From positions 1 through 64,000 of the forward strand of contig NZ_FXAT01000012.1 of assembly GCF_900177725.1 (NCBI RefSeq): a stretch of 64,000 bases of DNA. The letters run 5' to 3'. Of this stretch, positions 8,609 to 16,552 are shown in pieces (within the stretch, counting starts at the first letter, position 1; each line of letters opens with the position of its first letter). The notes below the pieces were generated by a model. That model worked only from the letters and a program-made list of their open reading frames with translations. It did not search any database and was not told where the DNA came from. The translations under genes and the position numbers were made by a program. The DNA comes from Paraburkholderia susongensis. Its GTDB lineage: Bacteria; Pseudomonadota; Gammaproteobacteria; Burkholderiales; Burkholderiaceae.

Positions 8609-8998
8609 TCAATGACGCGCTTCACGCGCCGCCTGTTCCTGCACGGTCAGGATCGCCTCCGGCACCGCTTCGAGCCGTTCAATGGGAATCGGGTCGCCGC
8701 TTTCGTCGGAGTACCCATAAGTCCCTTCGGCAATCTTCTCCAGGGCGCGCTGAATGTCGGCGATCCGTTGGTCGTTCGTATTACGCAGCGCCTGGTTGGC
8801 GACGTCCTGCTCCAGTCTCTGCGCTTCGTCCTCGAACTCGTTCGCCTCTTCGCCGCGGTACTCCTCGAGCGCACGCTCTTTCGCTATCGTGCCCTCCTCG
8901 CCGCCCAGCAACTCGCGCTGCAATGCTTCGAGACGCGCACGCTGCTTCGCAATGAAGGCTGCATCCAGTTCACCCAGGCCAGAACTCTGATCAGACAT
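8609..8998 (-). CDS. DksA/TraR-family protein lacking all zinc-finger cysteines
   Basis: The 129-residue protein has the DksA layout: a long coiled-coil of acidic helices (about 15-90) followed by the C-terminal globular segment. The conserved IAEGTYGYSDESGDPIP and RLEAVPEA stretches match the family's zinc-finger region, but the cysteines are replaced and the whole protein contains none. A metal-independent fold is therefore expected. By analogy with Pseudomonas DksA2, which retains function with fewer cysteines, it may substitute for DksA under zinc limitation or oxidative stress; this is inference. GGGAG lies 8 bases upstream of the ATG. A marC fragment is 25 bases upstream on the same strand. 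Confidence 0.87.
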   Translation of the reverse strand: MSDQSSGLGELDAAFIAKQRARLEALQRELLGGEEGTIAKERALEEYRGEEANEFEDEAQRLEQDVANQALRNTNDQRIADIQRALEKIAEGTYGYSDESGDPIPIERLEAVPEAILTVQEQAAREARH

Positions 8999-9023
8999 GA
9001 CTGTTTCTCCCGTTACATCGACA

Positions 9024-9182
9024 TTACGTCACGCCGACGAACGTAACAGCCGCGGTTCTCCGTTTCCCCGTATCGGACATACCCTCGGTCAACGAGAGGA
9101 AAACCGGGATATTGGCTATCGGATTCATGATGGCAAAAAGCGCCGAGAAAACCTTGACCGAAAACGAAAAATCGATAGCCAT
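9024..9182 (-). pseudogene. 5' remnant of a MarC-family membrane protein gene
   Basis: The reading MAIDFSFSVKVFSALFAIMN followed by PIANIPVFLSLTEGMS is the N-terminus of the MarC/NAAT family: first membrane helix and the NP(I/V)xxIPVF motif. The frame stops after about 52 residues at VTFVGVT, whereas intact members are about 200 residues long. The lost helices are not found in other frames before the dksA-like gene starts 25 bases on. It is a truncation scar, probably from a deletion that brought the dksA-like gene close. Confidence 0.75.
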
Positions 9183-9265
9183 CGAATCAACCTCTCCGAG
9201 TGCTCGTGCATCGAGAATAACATTCACGCATCCGATCGAACCACCGAATGCCCGCTCGTCCCGCA

Positions 9266-10696
9266 TCAACCGCGCATACACAACGCGGCAAGCTTGCCGA
9301 CGGTAATCACCGCCTGCTCGATTTCGTCGGTCCAGGGGCTGCTGTAATTGAGCCGAATGAAATTCCGGTAAGACTCCTCGAAGATGGAGAACATGTACCC
9401 CGGCCCGATCGTGATGCCCTGCTCGAGCGCAAGCTTGTACAGGCGCAGCGAATCCACTGACTCCGGCAGCTCGACCCAGAGCACATAGCCGCCCGCTGGC
9501 CGGGACATGCGCGTACCCGTCGGAAAGAAGCGCGAAACGATCGCCCGCATCATGTTGGCCTGCTGCGCATACGTCTTGCGCACGCGCCGCAGATGGTGCT
9601 CGTAGCCGTCACGCTCGAGAAACTCGGCGATGGCGATCTGCGGGATCGTCGGCGAGGTAAGCGTATTGAGGAATTTCAGTTTCTCGACGTGGTCCCGGTA
9701 TCGTCCCGGCAGCGCCCACCCGATCCGGTAGGCAACGGTCAGGCTCTTCGAGAACGTGCCGCAGTGGAGCACGAGCCCCTTCGTGTCGAAGGATTTCAGC
9801 GTGGTCGGATAGGTATCGCCGTAGTAGAGCTCGTTATAGACGCCGTTTTCGATGACCGGAATATCGTGGGCGGTCACGAGGTCCATGAACGCGCGCTTGT
9901 TCGCATCGGGCACCAGGAAGCCGAGCGGATTCTGGAAGTTCGGCATGACCATGCATGCCGCGATGGAATGCGACGCAATCACTTCGGCAAGCGCATCGAC
10001 ATCGATTCCGGAATCCGGATGCGTCGCCACTTCGATCGCTTTCATCCCGAGCCGCTCGATGGCGTGCAGCATCGCGTAGAAGGTGGGCGACTCCACAGCA
10101 ATGGTATCGCCGGGCTTCGCCACCGCCTGGAGGCACAGATTGATCGCCTCTGTCGCGCCCACCGTAATGACGATCTCGTTGGGGTCGATGGGCATGCCGT
10201 TCTCGATGTAGCGACGGGCGATCTGGCGCATGAGCCGTACATTGCCGGGCGGCAACGCGTCCGTCACACCCCAGATGGCCTTGCCGCGGCCCGCGTCGTA
10301 GGCATACCGGTTGAGCTTGTCGAACGGAAACAGATGGGGATCGGGATACGGCGAGCCGAGCGGCACGGCGTCGTCCACGCCGATGGAGCGCAAGGTGGAG
10401 AGCACGAGACGGCTCACATCGACGGGCCGCGAAACCGGCAGCGGCCGCGACGGCCGCAGTTCCGGAATACGGCCGTCGCCCGTCGGATCCTGGGAGTTCA
10501 CGAAGTAGCCGGACTGCGGGCGGCTCGTGACCACGCCGCGGCTTTCCAGCAGGATGTACGCGCGCACCACGGTTGCAACGCTGAGCCGGCGCTGCAAGCC
10601 CATCTGGCGCACCGAGGGCAGTTTTTCGCCGTGACGGAACACACCTTGCCGGATCGACGTTTCGATTTCGTCCGCAAGTTTTTCGTAAAGTTTCAT
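9266..10696 (-). CDS. MocR-type (GntR/aminotransferase) transcriptional regulator
   Basis: The 476-residue protein fuses an N-terminal GntR winged helix (about 1-75: KLPSVRQMGLQRRLSVATVV) to a class I aminotransferase-like domain (about 105-470). The PLP-binding lysine is in CGTFSKSLTVAYRIGW, and other family motifs are VGATEAINLCLQ and NFQNPLG. Such MdcR/MocR regulators bind PLP or a PLP adduct and often control vitamin B6, GABA or taurine genes. The target here is not evident, because the next gene on the strand is the marC remnant. A divergent LysR gene shares the 194-base upstream region. GGGGAG lies upstream of the ATG. Confidence 0.9.
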   Translation of the reverse strand: MKLYEKLADEIETSIRQGVFRHGEKLPSVRQMGLQRRLSVATVVRAYILLESRGVVTSRPQSGYFVNSQDPTGDGRIPELRPSRPLPVSRPVDVSRLVLSTLRSIGVDDAVPLGSPYPDPHLFPFDKLNRYAYDAGRGKAIWGVTDALPPGNVRLMRQIARRYIENGMPIDPNEIVITVGATEAINLCLQAVAKPGDTIAVESPTFYAMLHAIERLGMKAIEVATHPDSGIDVDALAEVIASHSIAACMVMPNFQNPLGFLVPDANKRAFMDLVTAHDIPVIENGVYNELYYGDTYPTTLKSFDTKGLVLHCGTFSKSLTVAYRIGWALPGRYRDHVEKLKFLNTLTSPTIPQIAIAEFLERDGYEHHLRRVRKTYAQQANMMRAIVSRFFPTGTRMSRPAGGYVLWVELPESVDSLRLYKLALEQGITIGPGYMFSIFEESYRNFIRLNYSSPWTDEIEQAVITVGKLAALCMRG

Positions 10697-10832
10697 CGAA
10701 CGCGCTCCCCGCGCGTTGCCCAGCGTCTTCGCTCCTCGCGCGAGGCCGATCGTAGCAGAACTGTACTGCGCGACGCCGGGCCGATCTGTGTATACCGGGC
10801 ATCGATACCTCCCCTTACTCTTGTCCCGACAC

Positions 10833-10857
10833 GCGTCGCTTCAACGATTCGCGACGC
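10833..10857. promoter_or_regulatory. Candidate LysR-type inverted repeat
   Basis: GCGTCGC at 10833-10839 and GCGACGC at 10851-10857 form perfect 7-base arms around 11 bases. This is the arm-and-spacer geometry common for LysR-family sites, and it lies 34 bases before the LysR ATG in the region shared with the divergent MocR gene. It could serve autoregulation. The assignment is by position only. Confidence 0.35.
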
Positions 10858-10890
10858 CCGGATCTGGAGCGAGGAAATGAAGGGGGTCTT

Positions 10891-11886
10891 ATGTCTACGC
10901 ATCCCGCAGATGCACGCAACGCTCATACGGCTGGCCACGGCAGGGAGCGCAATGTGAATCTGCTGGAGGCGATGCGGATTTACGTCAGAGTGGTGGAGCG
11001 AGGCAGCATATCCGGCGCCGCACGCGATCTCGACATCGGCCAGCCCGCCGTGAGCGAGCGCATCGAGCGGCTGGAGAAGTATCTCGGCTGCCAACTGCTG
11101 TTGCGCAACGCGCGTGCATTCAAGTGCACGCCGGAAGGCATCATCTTCCACGAACGCAGCAAGTCGGTCCTCGGCGCCGTGGAGCAGGCCGTGGCCGAAG
11201 TGTCGAACGACGAGCAGGTGGTCAAAGGCACCATCCGCATCGCTGCGCCGCACTGTTTCGGCGAAACCCTCCTGCCCGAAGGCCTGCGGCGCATACGGGA
11301 AAACTATCCGCAACTCGACATCGAACTCGTGCTGAACGACAGGATGGCCGACCTCGTGACCGAGGGTGTGGACATCTCGTTTCGTCTCGGGCCGCTCGGC
11401 GACGGAGCGTACATCGCCTACCCGCTCGGCCAGGTCAAGCGCTTGCTGGTTGCCGCTCCCGATTATCTGAAGCGGCACGACGCGATTGCCGAGCCCGCGG
11501 ACCTCGCGAGGCACAGCTTCATTCGCGTCAAGGGTGCGTTCGACACGGACCTGCTGCCGCTTGCCCACACTGCACACCGCGCGCCCGATGCCGCCGTTGC
11601 CGGCCGCGTCGATGGCGTGCCGATCCAGACGAGCATCAAGACCACGCACTGGCGGCCGATGTTCGAAATGGTGATGGCGGGCGTCGGCATTGGCGTACTC
11701 GAAGCGCCTGCGTGTAAGGAACCCGTCGAGCAGGGGCGCCTCGTGGCCCTCCTCCAGGACTATGAGGTGCCGCCGCATGCGCTGAATCTGCTCATCCGGC
11801 CGCAGCGCCCAGTCCCGGCGCGCGTGCGCAAGATTGTCGATATTCTGACGGCCTATGTGGCCGAAGCGCTGGGAGCGAGCCGATAG
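10891..11886 (+). CDS. LysR-family transcriptional regulator
   Basis: The 331-residue protein has a LysR winged helix (about 22-82: GSISGAARDLDIGQPAVSER) and a substrate-binding effector domain of the CrgA-like type (VKGTIRIAAPHCFGETLLPE). Two starts are possible: ATG at 10891 preceded by AAGGGGG, and GTG at 10954 preceded by AGGGAG, which fits the family's usual N-terminus (VNLLEAMRIYVRVVERG) better. The protein would then be 310 residues. It is divergent from the MocR gene. Its target is unknown; the DUF1269 gene 83 bases downstream is a candidate. Confidence 0.88.
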   Translation: MSTHPADARNAHTAGHGRERNVNLLEAMRIYVRVVERGSISGAARDLDIGQPAVSERIERLEKYLGCQLLLRNARAFKCTPEGIIFHERSKSVLGAVEQAVAEVSNDEQVVKGTIRIAAPHCFGETLLPEGLRRIRENYPQLDIELVLNDRMADLVTEGVDISFRLGPLGDGAYIAYPLGQVKRLLVAAPDYLKRHDAIAEPADLARHSFIRVKGAFDTDLLPLAHTAHRAPDAAVAGRVDGVPIQTSIKTTHWRPMFEMVMAGVGIGVLEAPACKEPVEQGRLVALLQDYEVPPHALNLLIRPQRPVPARVRKIVDILTAYVAEALGASR

Positions 11887-11969
11887 TCAATATCGGGAGA
11901 TTCGCGCTGGCAGGTGCGTTGCAATTGTCTATCTTGAACTGGCACAACCCATCGAACGAGGAGTGCGAA

Positions 11970-12425
11970 ATGACCAAAAAGCTGATCGTCGCGACTTTCG
12001 ACAATCTGGACGTCGCGCAACGGTGCGCGCGGGATCTCAACAATCTCGCGAAGGATGATGGCGGCTTCAGGATCGAAAGCGGCGTGATGGTCCAGAAGGA
12101 CGCCGACGGCAAGCTCATCGTGCTCAAGCAGTACACCGAATCGTACTGGGGAACGGCGATCGGCGCCGTGACGGGCGGCCTCATCGGCCTCATCGCCGGA
12201 CCGCTCGGCGTCGTCGCCGGCGCTGCCGCCGGGGCCGGCGCCGCGCTCGCGGGCCATACGATCGAACACGTTCTCGACAGGAAGATGACGACCGCGATCG
12301 AGGGCGAGCTTCAGCCCGGCTGTGTCGCGCTCATCCTCGAAACGAAGGAGCCCCTTGAATACGAGGTGGAAAACGTCGTACTGGGTTATGGCGGAAAACT
12401 CTTTACCCAGCCGCTATCGTGGTAA
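11970..12425 (+). CDS. DUF1269 family protein with glycine-zipper membrane segment
   Basis: The 151-residue protein begins MTKKLIVATFDNLDVAQRCA, a ferredoxin-like half typical of DUF1269. A central Gly/Ala-rich hydrophobic stretch (about 70-105: IGAVTGGLIGLIAGPLGVVA) resembles a glycine zipper that can insert in membranes, and an acidic C-terminal domain follows. I chose the ATG at 11970 because GAGGAG lies 4-9 bases upstream; an in-frame ATG at 11919 lacks such a site. Function is unknown; family members are often stress-induced. It may be co-transcribed with the LysR gene or with the small gene 68 bases downstream. Confidence 0.83.
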   Translation: MTKKLIVATFDNLDVAQRCARDLNNLAKDDGGFRIESGVMVQKDADGKLIVLKQYTESYWGTAIGAVTGGLIGLIAGPLGVVAGAAAGAGAALAGHTIEHVLDRKMTTAIEGELQPGCVALILETKEPLEYEVENVVLGYGGKLFTQPLSW

Positions 12426-12493
12426 GCGACGGTGATACGCCACGCCCCTGCCGCCCGGACACCCCGCAACTATCGTAAACGAGGTCAACCGCC

Positions 12494-12742
12494 GTGCCTG
12501 CCAGCGCAAATTACCGCCGATTCCAGATTGCCGCGACGCTCGAGCCGCTCCCGAACAACCGCGGACTCGCCACGGTCACCATCACCACCGCCGACCCCGC
12601 ACGGATCGCCGACCTTGGCACCGACCGGTTCCTGCACGTGGAGCGCTGGGTAGAGTCACTCATCCCCCAGGCACTCCAGGTTGTCGTGGACGAATGCAAA
12701 GTCGCGATCGATCATTACGCGGACAACGTGGACGACAGCTGA
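12494..12742 (+). CDS. Small hypothetical protein
   Basis: The 82-residue product has no recognised domain. It starts with GTG after an AACGAGGTCAACC leader. The composition is soluble, mixed alpha/beta, with an acidic C-terminal HYADNVDDS. It lies 68 bases downstream of the DUF1269 gene on the same strand and may be its partner. Codon usage looks native, supporting a real gene. Confidence 0.55.
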   Translation: MPASANYRRFQIAATLEPLPNNRGLATVTITTADPARIADLGTDRFLHVERWVESLIPQALQVVVDECKVAIDHYADNVDDS

Positions 12743-12772
12743 GGGCGTGCAGGAGCCGCCCTCTACAACGCT

Positions 12773-13123
12773 CTACGCGCTTGTGCCCTTACGCACGAGC
12801 GCGTCCAGCGCAATCCGTTCGGACTCCTGTAATTCCTCTATCCTGAAGAACCACTTCTCCGCATGTGCTCGCGCGGCCACCCATGAGCGGTTGTGCGGAT
12901 CGTTCATCATGCCGCCGATGAACTTGCATCCCCGCTCGATCCCGTCGCGATTCGCCTCCGCCTCCGTCTGCCATTCGGGCTGAACGGTATCGGGGTTGCA
13001 GGTCGCAAAGAGGCGCCCGTTGTGATAGATGTCCACGTGCGCAATCCATCCGCCCAGCCTGTTGCACCTCGAATGGGCCGTGATATCGAAGCCGTGGCAA
13101 TCGATGCGTTCGTGCTGCGCCAT
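12773..13123 (-). CDS. Conserved hypothetical protein
   Basis: The 116-residue soluble protein contains a beta-rich first half (CHGFDITAHSRCNRLGGWIA, then HVDIYHNGRLFATC) and a helical second half (TEAEANRDGIERGCKFIGG and AEKWFFRIEEL). Four cysteines and several histidines raise the possibility of metal or redox sensitivity, but no family motif is certain. AAAGGAG lies directly upstream of the ATG. It is convergent with the small gene before it and divergent from the small membrane protein gene at 13393. Confidence 0.6.
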   Translation of the reverse strand: MAQHERIDCHGFDITAHSRCNRLGGWIAHVDIYHNGRLFATCNPDTVQPEWQTEAEANRDGIERGCKFIGGMMNDPHNRSWVAARAHAEKWFFRIEELQESERIALDALVRKGTSA

Positions 13124-13392
13124 GCTCGCTCCTTTTTCAGGTTTTCTGTCGTGATGATCACGGCAATCTTGCCGTTCAAGCCCACATGCTCCTGCGAGGT
13201 GAGATGAGGGCCTGCTTTATCACGCTCCTTGATGCGCGCGTTCGGATCGTATTCAATGCTCATTTTGGATCCGCAGTGGAAAATTGATTGCTGGCGCACC
13301 CGGATGCCATCATCATTACGCGAGCATGAGCGTGCGCGCCACAGTGGCCGCAGCCTACCCCCGAAGCAAACCACGGCGGTGAGGAGTTGATC

Positions 13393-13548
13393 ATGAAGCC
13401 GACCATCAAACGCGAACCCGCCAACAGGCAGCACCGTTTCCTGCATGACCTGAAGTGGATCGCCATATTGTGGTGCGTGGGCTTTGGGGGCACGGCCCTG
13501 CTTGCCCTGCCCATTCACTTCCTCGTCATGGAGATGATGCGAAAGTAG
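13393..13548 (+). CDS. 51-residue single-pass membrane protein, DUF2474/CydX-like
   Basis: I translated this short frame by hand: a basic, soluble N-terminus (MKPTIKREPANRQHRF), then one hydrophobic helix (WIAILWCVGFGGTALLALPI) and a short basic tail ending MMRK. The ribosome binding site GAGGAG is at 13381-13386, 6 bases from the ATG. The W-x3-LW-x2-G pattern followed by leucine/alanine residues resembles DUF2474 and CydX-like small subunits that accompany cytochrome bd. The cydAB genes lie 3 kb downstream on the same strand. The family link is pattern-based and unproven; the gene itself is well supported by its ribosome binding site. Confidence 0.6.
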   Translation: MKPTIKREPANRQHRFLHDLKWIAILWCVGFGGTALLALPIHFLVMEMMRK

Positions 13549-13737
13549 CCCGCTACGCGCATCGCTTGCCCACCGTCGTATTGAGCAGCAGCACGACGAG
13601 ACCATCCTGCCTCTCGCCGATCGACCGACCCTGTTCGCGCCGGCATTTGCACTCGCGCATTGCGCGAGTCTGTCCTTCATGTTCGAGTAATCGTACATCT
13701 AAACCCGGTGAACGAAACGCTTCGCGAGGCACGCGAA

Positions 13738-13790
13738 TCCGATACCTGATATCGGGCGATACACCCGGCCACCCGATATTAGGTATCGGA
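13738..13790. promoter_or_regulatory. Paired 17-bp palindromes (two operator-like dyads)
   Basis: CCGATA-CCTGA-TATCGG at 13739-13755 and CCGATA-TTAGG-TATCGG at 13773-13789 are each perfect 6-5-6 dyads, with centres 34 bp apart (about three helical turns). Together they form a 19-base inverted repeat with one mismatch and a 15-base spacer. This geometry is typical of two dimer sites bound cooperatively. The sites do not match FNR (TTGAT-N4-ATCAA). The downstream block encodes a YdeP-type oxidoreductase and cytochrome bd, so a redox or respiratory regulator is plausible. A stem-loop function in RNA is the alternative. Confidence 0.6.
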
Positions 13791-13836
13791 TGCACAGGTG
13801 TTCACAGCCGCCGGATCGCCTCATAGAATTCAACCG

Positions 13837-14004
13837 TCAAATTGTCCCTTTTTGTGGCTCGACCAGGCGCGCGTCGTCGTCGTTGTCGTCAATGAGAACG
13901 GCGAGCGCCGCAATCCCTGGTTGGTTTTTTATTCGATGTATTCCGCCAAACATAACGGATTTACCGATTATTAGAATCGCGTCAGCTTCATCTTGCTTGT
14001 ACAT
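13837..14004 (-). CDS. Possible 55-residue protein (low confidence)
   Basis: A hand-translated frame reads MYKQDEADAILIIGKSVMFG, then a helix-prone middle and an acidic stretch with two aspartates, an asparagine and three aspartates. TTTTAGGAAA lies about 8 bases upstream of the ATG. No domain is recognised. The lower GC content than neighbouring genes could mean a recently acquired gene or simply non-coding regulatory DNA. Confidence 0.25.
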   Translation of the reverse strand: MYKQDEADAILIIGKSVMFGGIHRIKNQPGIAALAVLIDDNDDDARLVEPQKGTI

Positions 14005-14128
14005 CCGGATTTCCTAAAATAAATCGCAGCGTCACGCGAGGATAGTCCTCGTTTCTGCACAACCCCTTGCACCGCAAGGGCCTCGACATTCTTCCCCAGC
14101 GCGCCTCGCGCAGCTCACGGAGTTTCTT

Positions 14129-16405
14129 ATGACAAAGCAACGCGAAGTGCCGGGCGTGCGTCCTTATGATGGACCCGCCGGTGGTTGGGGCGCGCTTCGT
14201 GCGACCGCGCAGGCGATTCGTCAGCAGATGGAAAGCATCGAGGCACCTATCATGTTGATGCGGACGAACCAGCCCGACGGGTTCGATTGCCCGGGATGCG
14301 CATGGCCCGACAAGGAGCACCGCTCGACATTCCAGTTCTGCGAAAACGGTGCGAAGGCCGTGACGTGGGAAGCCACGACCCGGCGCGTGCCGCCCGAATT
14401 CTTCGCGGCCAATACGGTCACGTCGCTCCTGCAGAAAACAGATTACGAACTGGAAGACATGGGGCGGCTCACTCATCCGCTCGTCTATGATCGCGCTACG
14501 GACACGTTTCGCGCCGTGGAATGGGACGACGCATTCGCTCGCATTGGAGAGATCCTGCGTTCGCTTTCGCCGGATCAGGTCGAGTTCTACACGTCGGGAC
14601 GCGCCTCCAACGAAGCGGCCTTCCTGTATCAGCTGTTTGCTCGCGAGTATGGTACGAACAATTTCCCCGATTGCTCGAACATGTGCCACGAGCCGACCAG
14701 CGTCGGACTGCCGCGGTCGATCGGCATCGGCAAAGGGACGGTTTCGCTGGACGACTTCGACTCGGCGGAACTCATCATTTCCATCGGGCACAATCCGGGC
14801 ACCAATCACCCGCGCATGATGGGCACACTGCACGAAGCCTCGCGGCGCAACGTGCCGATCATCGTTTTCAATCCCTTGCGCGAACGCGCGCTCGAACGCT
14901 TTGCCGATCCGCAGAGCGTCGTCGAAATGGCAACCTTCGGATCGACGCGCATCGCATCGACCTACTTCCAGGTCGATGCCGGCGGCGACGCGGCCGCGCT
15001 CAAGGGAGTCATGAAGGCGCTCCTCGCACTGGAGGCCGCAGAGGGCAACGTCCTCGACAAGGCGTTCATTACCGCGCACACGCAAGGTTTCGACGCCTTC
15101 GCGGCGGACCTCGAAGCGACGTCGTGGGACGACATCGAAAAAGCCAGTGGCCTTACGCGCCCGGATCTCGAACACGTTGCCCTCGCCTACGCGAAATCAA
15201 ATGCGACGATCGTGACCTACGGCATGGGCATCACCCAGCACAACAAGGGCACCGCGAATGTCAGGCTGATCGCCGACCTGCTGCTCCTGCGCGGCAACTT
15301 CGGCAAGCCCGGCGCAGGCATCTGTCCGCTACGCGGGCACTCCAACGTGCAGGGCAATCGTACGGTCGGCATTACCGAAAAGCCTTCGGAGGCGTTTCTC
15401 AAGCTGATCGAAGACACCTGCGGCTTCACGCCGCCGTCCGGGCACGGTCACGACGCCGTTCAGGCCATGCAGGCCATGATCGCCGGCCAATCGAAGGCGC
15501 TGATCTGCCTGGGCGGCAATTTCGCGGTGGCGCTGCCTGACTCCGGGCAATCGTTCCCGGCCATGACGCAACTCGACCTGGGCGTGCATATCGGCACCAA
15601 GCTCAATCGCACGCACCTGCTCGTCTCGAAGGAAACCTATATTTTCCCCTGCCTCGGCCGCACCGAGCTGGACATGCAGGCCGGAGGCAGGCAGTCGATC
15701 ACCGTGGAGGACTCCATGTCGATGGTCCACGCCTCGGCCGGGAAGCTCGCACCTGCGTCGGAGCACCTGCGCTCCGAACCAGCAATCGTCGCCGGCATGG
15801 CGCACGCCACGCTGCCGCGAAGCAAGGTGCCCTGGATAGAACTCATTTCGGATTACGACAGGATTCGCGATCTCATCGAGCGCGTGATTCCCGGCTTCGA
15901 AGACTTCAATGAGCGCATCAGGCTACCTGGCGGATTCCGTCTCCCGCTGCCGCCCACCGAGCGCGTGTGGCTCACGCCATCGGGCAAGGCCGAATTCTCC
16001 GTCTATGGCGGCGTGAAAGAAGACGCCGACGTGCTCGGCGCGCAAGATGTGCTGCGGCTCATCACGATCCGCAGTCACGACCAGTACAACACCACCATTT
16101 ACGCCCTCGACGATCGCTATCGCGGCGTATTCGGCCGGCGCGACGTGCTGTTCATGAACGAAGAAGACATGGCTGATCAGGGTATCGAGCACGGCGATCT
16201 GGTCGATATCGAAACGCTCACGCCCGGGCGGACGCTGCGCCTGAAAAGCATCACGGCGATCGTCTACAGCATCGCGAAGGGATCCGTGGCAGCGTACTAC
16301 CCGGAAGCGAACGTGCTGGTTCCGCTGGACTATATTGACAAGGAAAGCGGCACGCCTTCGTACAAGTCCGTACCCGTGCGCGTCGTGCGCGCGGCCGCCA
16401 ACTAG
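14129..16405 (+). CDS. FdhF/YdeP-family molybdopterin oxidoreductase
   Basis: The 758-residue protein has the molybdopterin oxidoreductase fold followed by a molydop-binding C-terminal domain (about 640-755: RLITIRSHDQYNTTIY). The N-terminus carries Cys54 and Cys57 in DCPGCAWPD and Cys71, possible iron-sulfur ligands. The CSNMCHEPTS segment aligns with the selenocysteine/cysteine position of formate dehydrogenase FdhF, giving Cys186 as the likely Mo ligand. No twin-arginine signal is present, so it is cytosolic. E. coli YdeP contributes to acid resistance, but the substrate of the family is not settled. GGAG precedes the ATG. It is followed by cydAB on the same strand after 147 bases. Confidence 0.88.
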   Translation: MTKQREVPGVRPYDGPAGGWGALRATAQAIRQQMESIEAPIMLMRTNQPDGFDCPGCAWPDKEHRSTFQFCENGAKAVTWEATTRRVPPEFFAANTVTSLLQKTDYELEDMGRLTHPLVYDRATDTFRAVEWDDAFARIGEILRSLSPDQVEFYTSGRASNEAAFLYQLFAREYGTNNFPDCSNMCHEPTSVGLPRSIGIGKGTVSLDDFDSAELIISIGHNPGTNHPRMMGTLHEASRRNVPIIVFNPLRERALERFADPQSVVEMATFGSTRIASTYFQVDAGGDAAALKGVMKALLALEAAEGNVLDKAFITAHTQGFDAFAADLEATSWDDIEKASGLTRPDLEHVALAYAKSNATIVTYGMGITQHNKGTANVRLIADLLLLRGNFGKPGAGICPLRGHSNVQGNRTVGITEKPSEAFLKLIEDTCGFTPPSGHGHDAVQAMQAMIAGQSKALICLGGNFAVALPDSGQSFPAMTQLDLGVHIGTKLNRTHLLVSKETYIFPCLGRTELDMQAGGRQSITVEDSMSMVHASAGKLAPASEHLRSEPAIVAGMAHATLPRSKVPWIELISDYDRIRDLIERVIPGFEDFNERIRLPGGFRLPLPPTERVWLTPSGKAEFSVYGGVKEDADVLGAQDVLRLITIRSHDQYNTTIYALDDRYRGVFGRRDVLFMNEEDMADQGIEHGDLVDIETLTPGRTLRLKSITAIVYSIAKGSVAAYYPEANVLVPLDYIDKESGTPSYKSVPVRVVRAAAN

Positions 16406-16496
16406 CCGCCGCGCGGCCATGGCCAACTGCCAGGTGGCGGCATACACTGGCCGGGCCGTGAACCGGGCTCGCCGCCGTTCAGCGGCACAGCACATT

Positions 16497-16513
16497 GCGA
16501 GACGGCGTCTCGC
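16497..16513 (+). promoter_or_regulatory. Hairpin in the ydeP-like/cydA intercistronic leader
   Basis: GCGAGAC and GTCTCGC form a perfect 7-bp stem with a 3-base loop, 40 bases before the cydA ATG. No T-run follows, so it is not a standard terminator. It may set mRNA stability or partial termination between the two units. Confidence 0.4.
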
Positions 16514-16552
16514 TGCACGCAATTGCAGGTGTCACTGGAGCTCTGACCCATC

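Larger units (their letters stand above)
13549..14128. other. Regulatory intergenic region before the respiratory block
   Basis: Between the small membrane protein and the YdeP-type gene lie 580 bases. They hold two 17-bp dyads (listed separately) and one possible short minus-strand ORF (13837-14004). The part after 13830 is clearly AT-richer than its surroundings. No other gene is supported. Confidence 0.5.

Noticed and set aside
9104..9122. Third copy of the CCGATA-N5-TATCGG dyad
   Set aside because: The sequence reads CCGATA-GCCAA-TATCCC on the minus strand, lacks full symmetry and lies in the marC coding remnant, so it is probably chance.
13553..13795. 80-codon minus-strand frame across the twin dyads
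   Set aside because: Its first codons overlap the palindromes and no domain or ribosome binding site is present; the symmetric DNA is better explained as operators.
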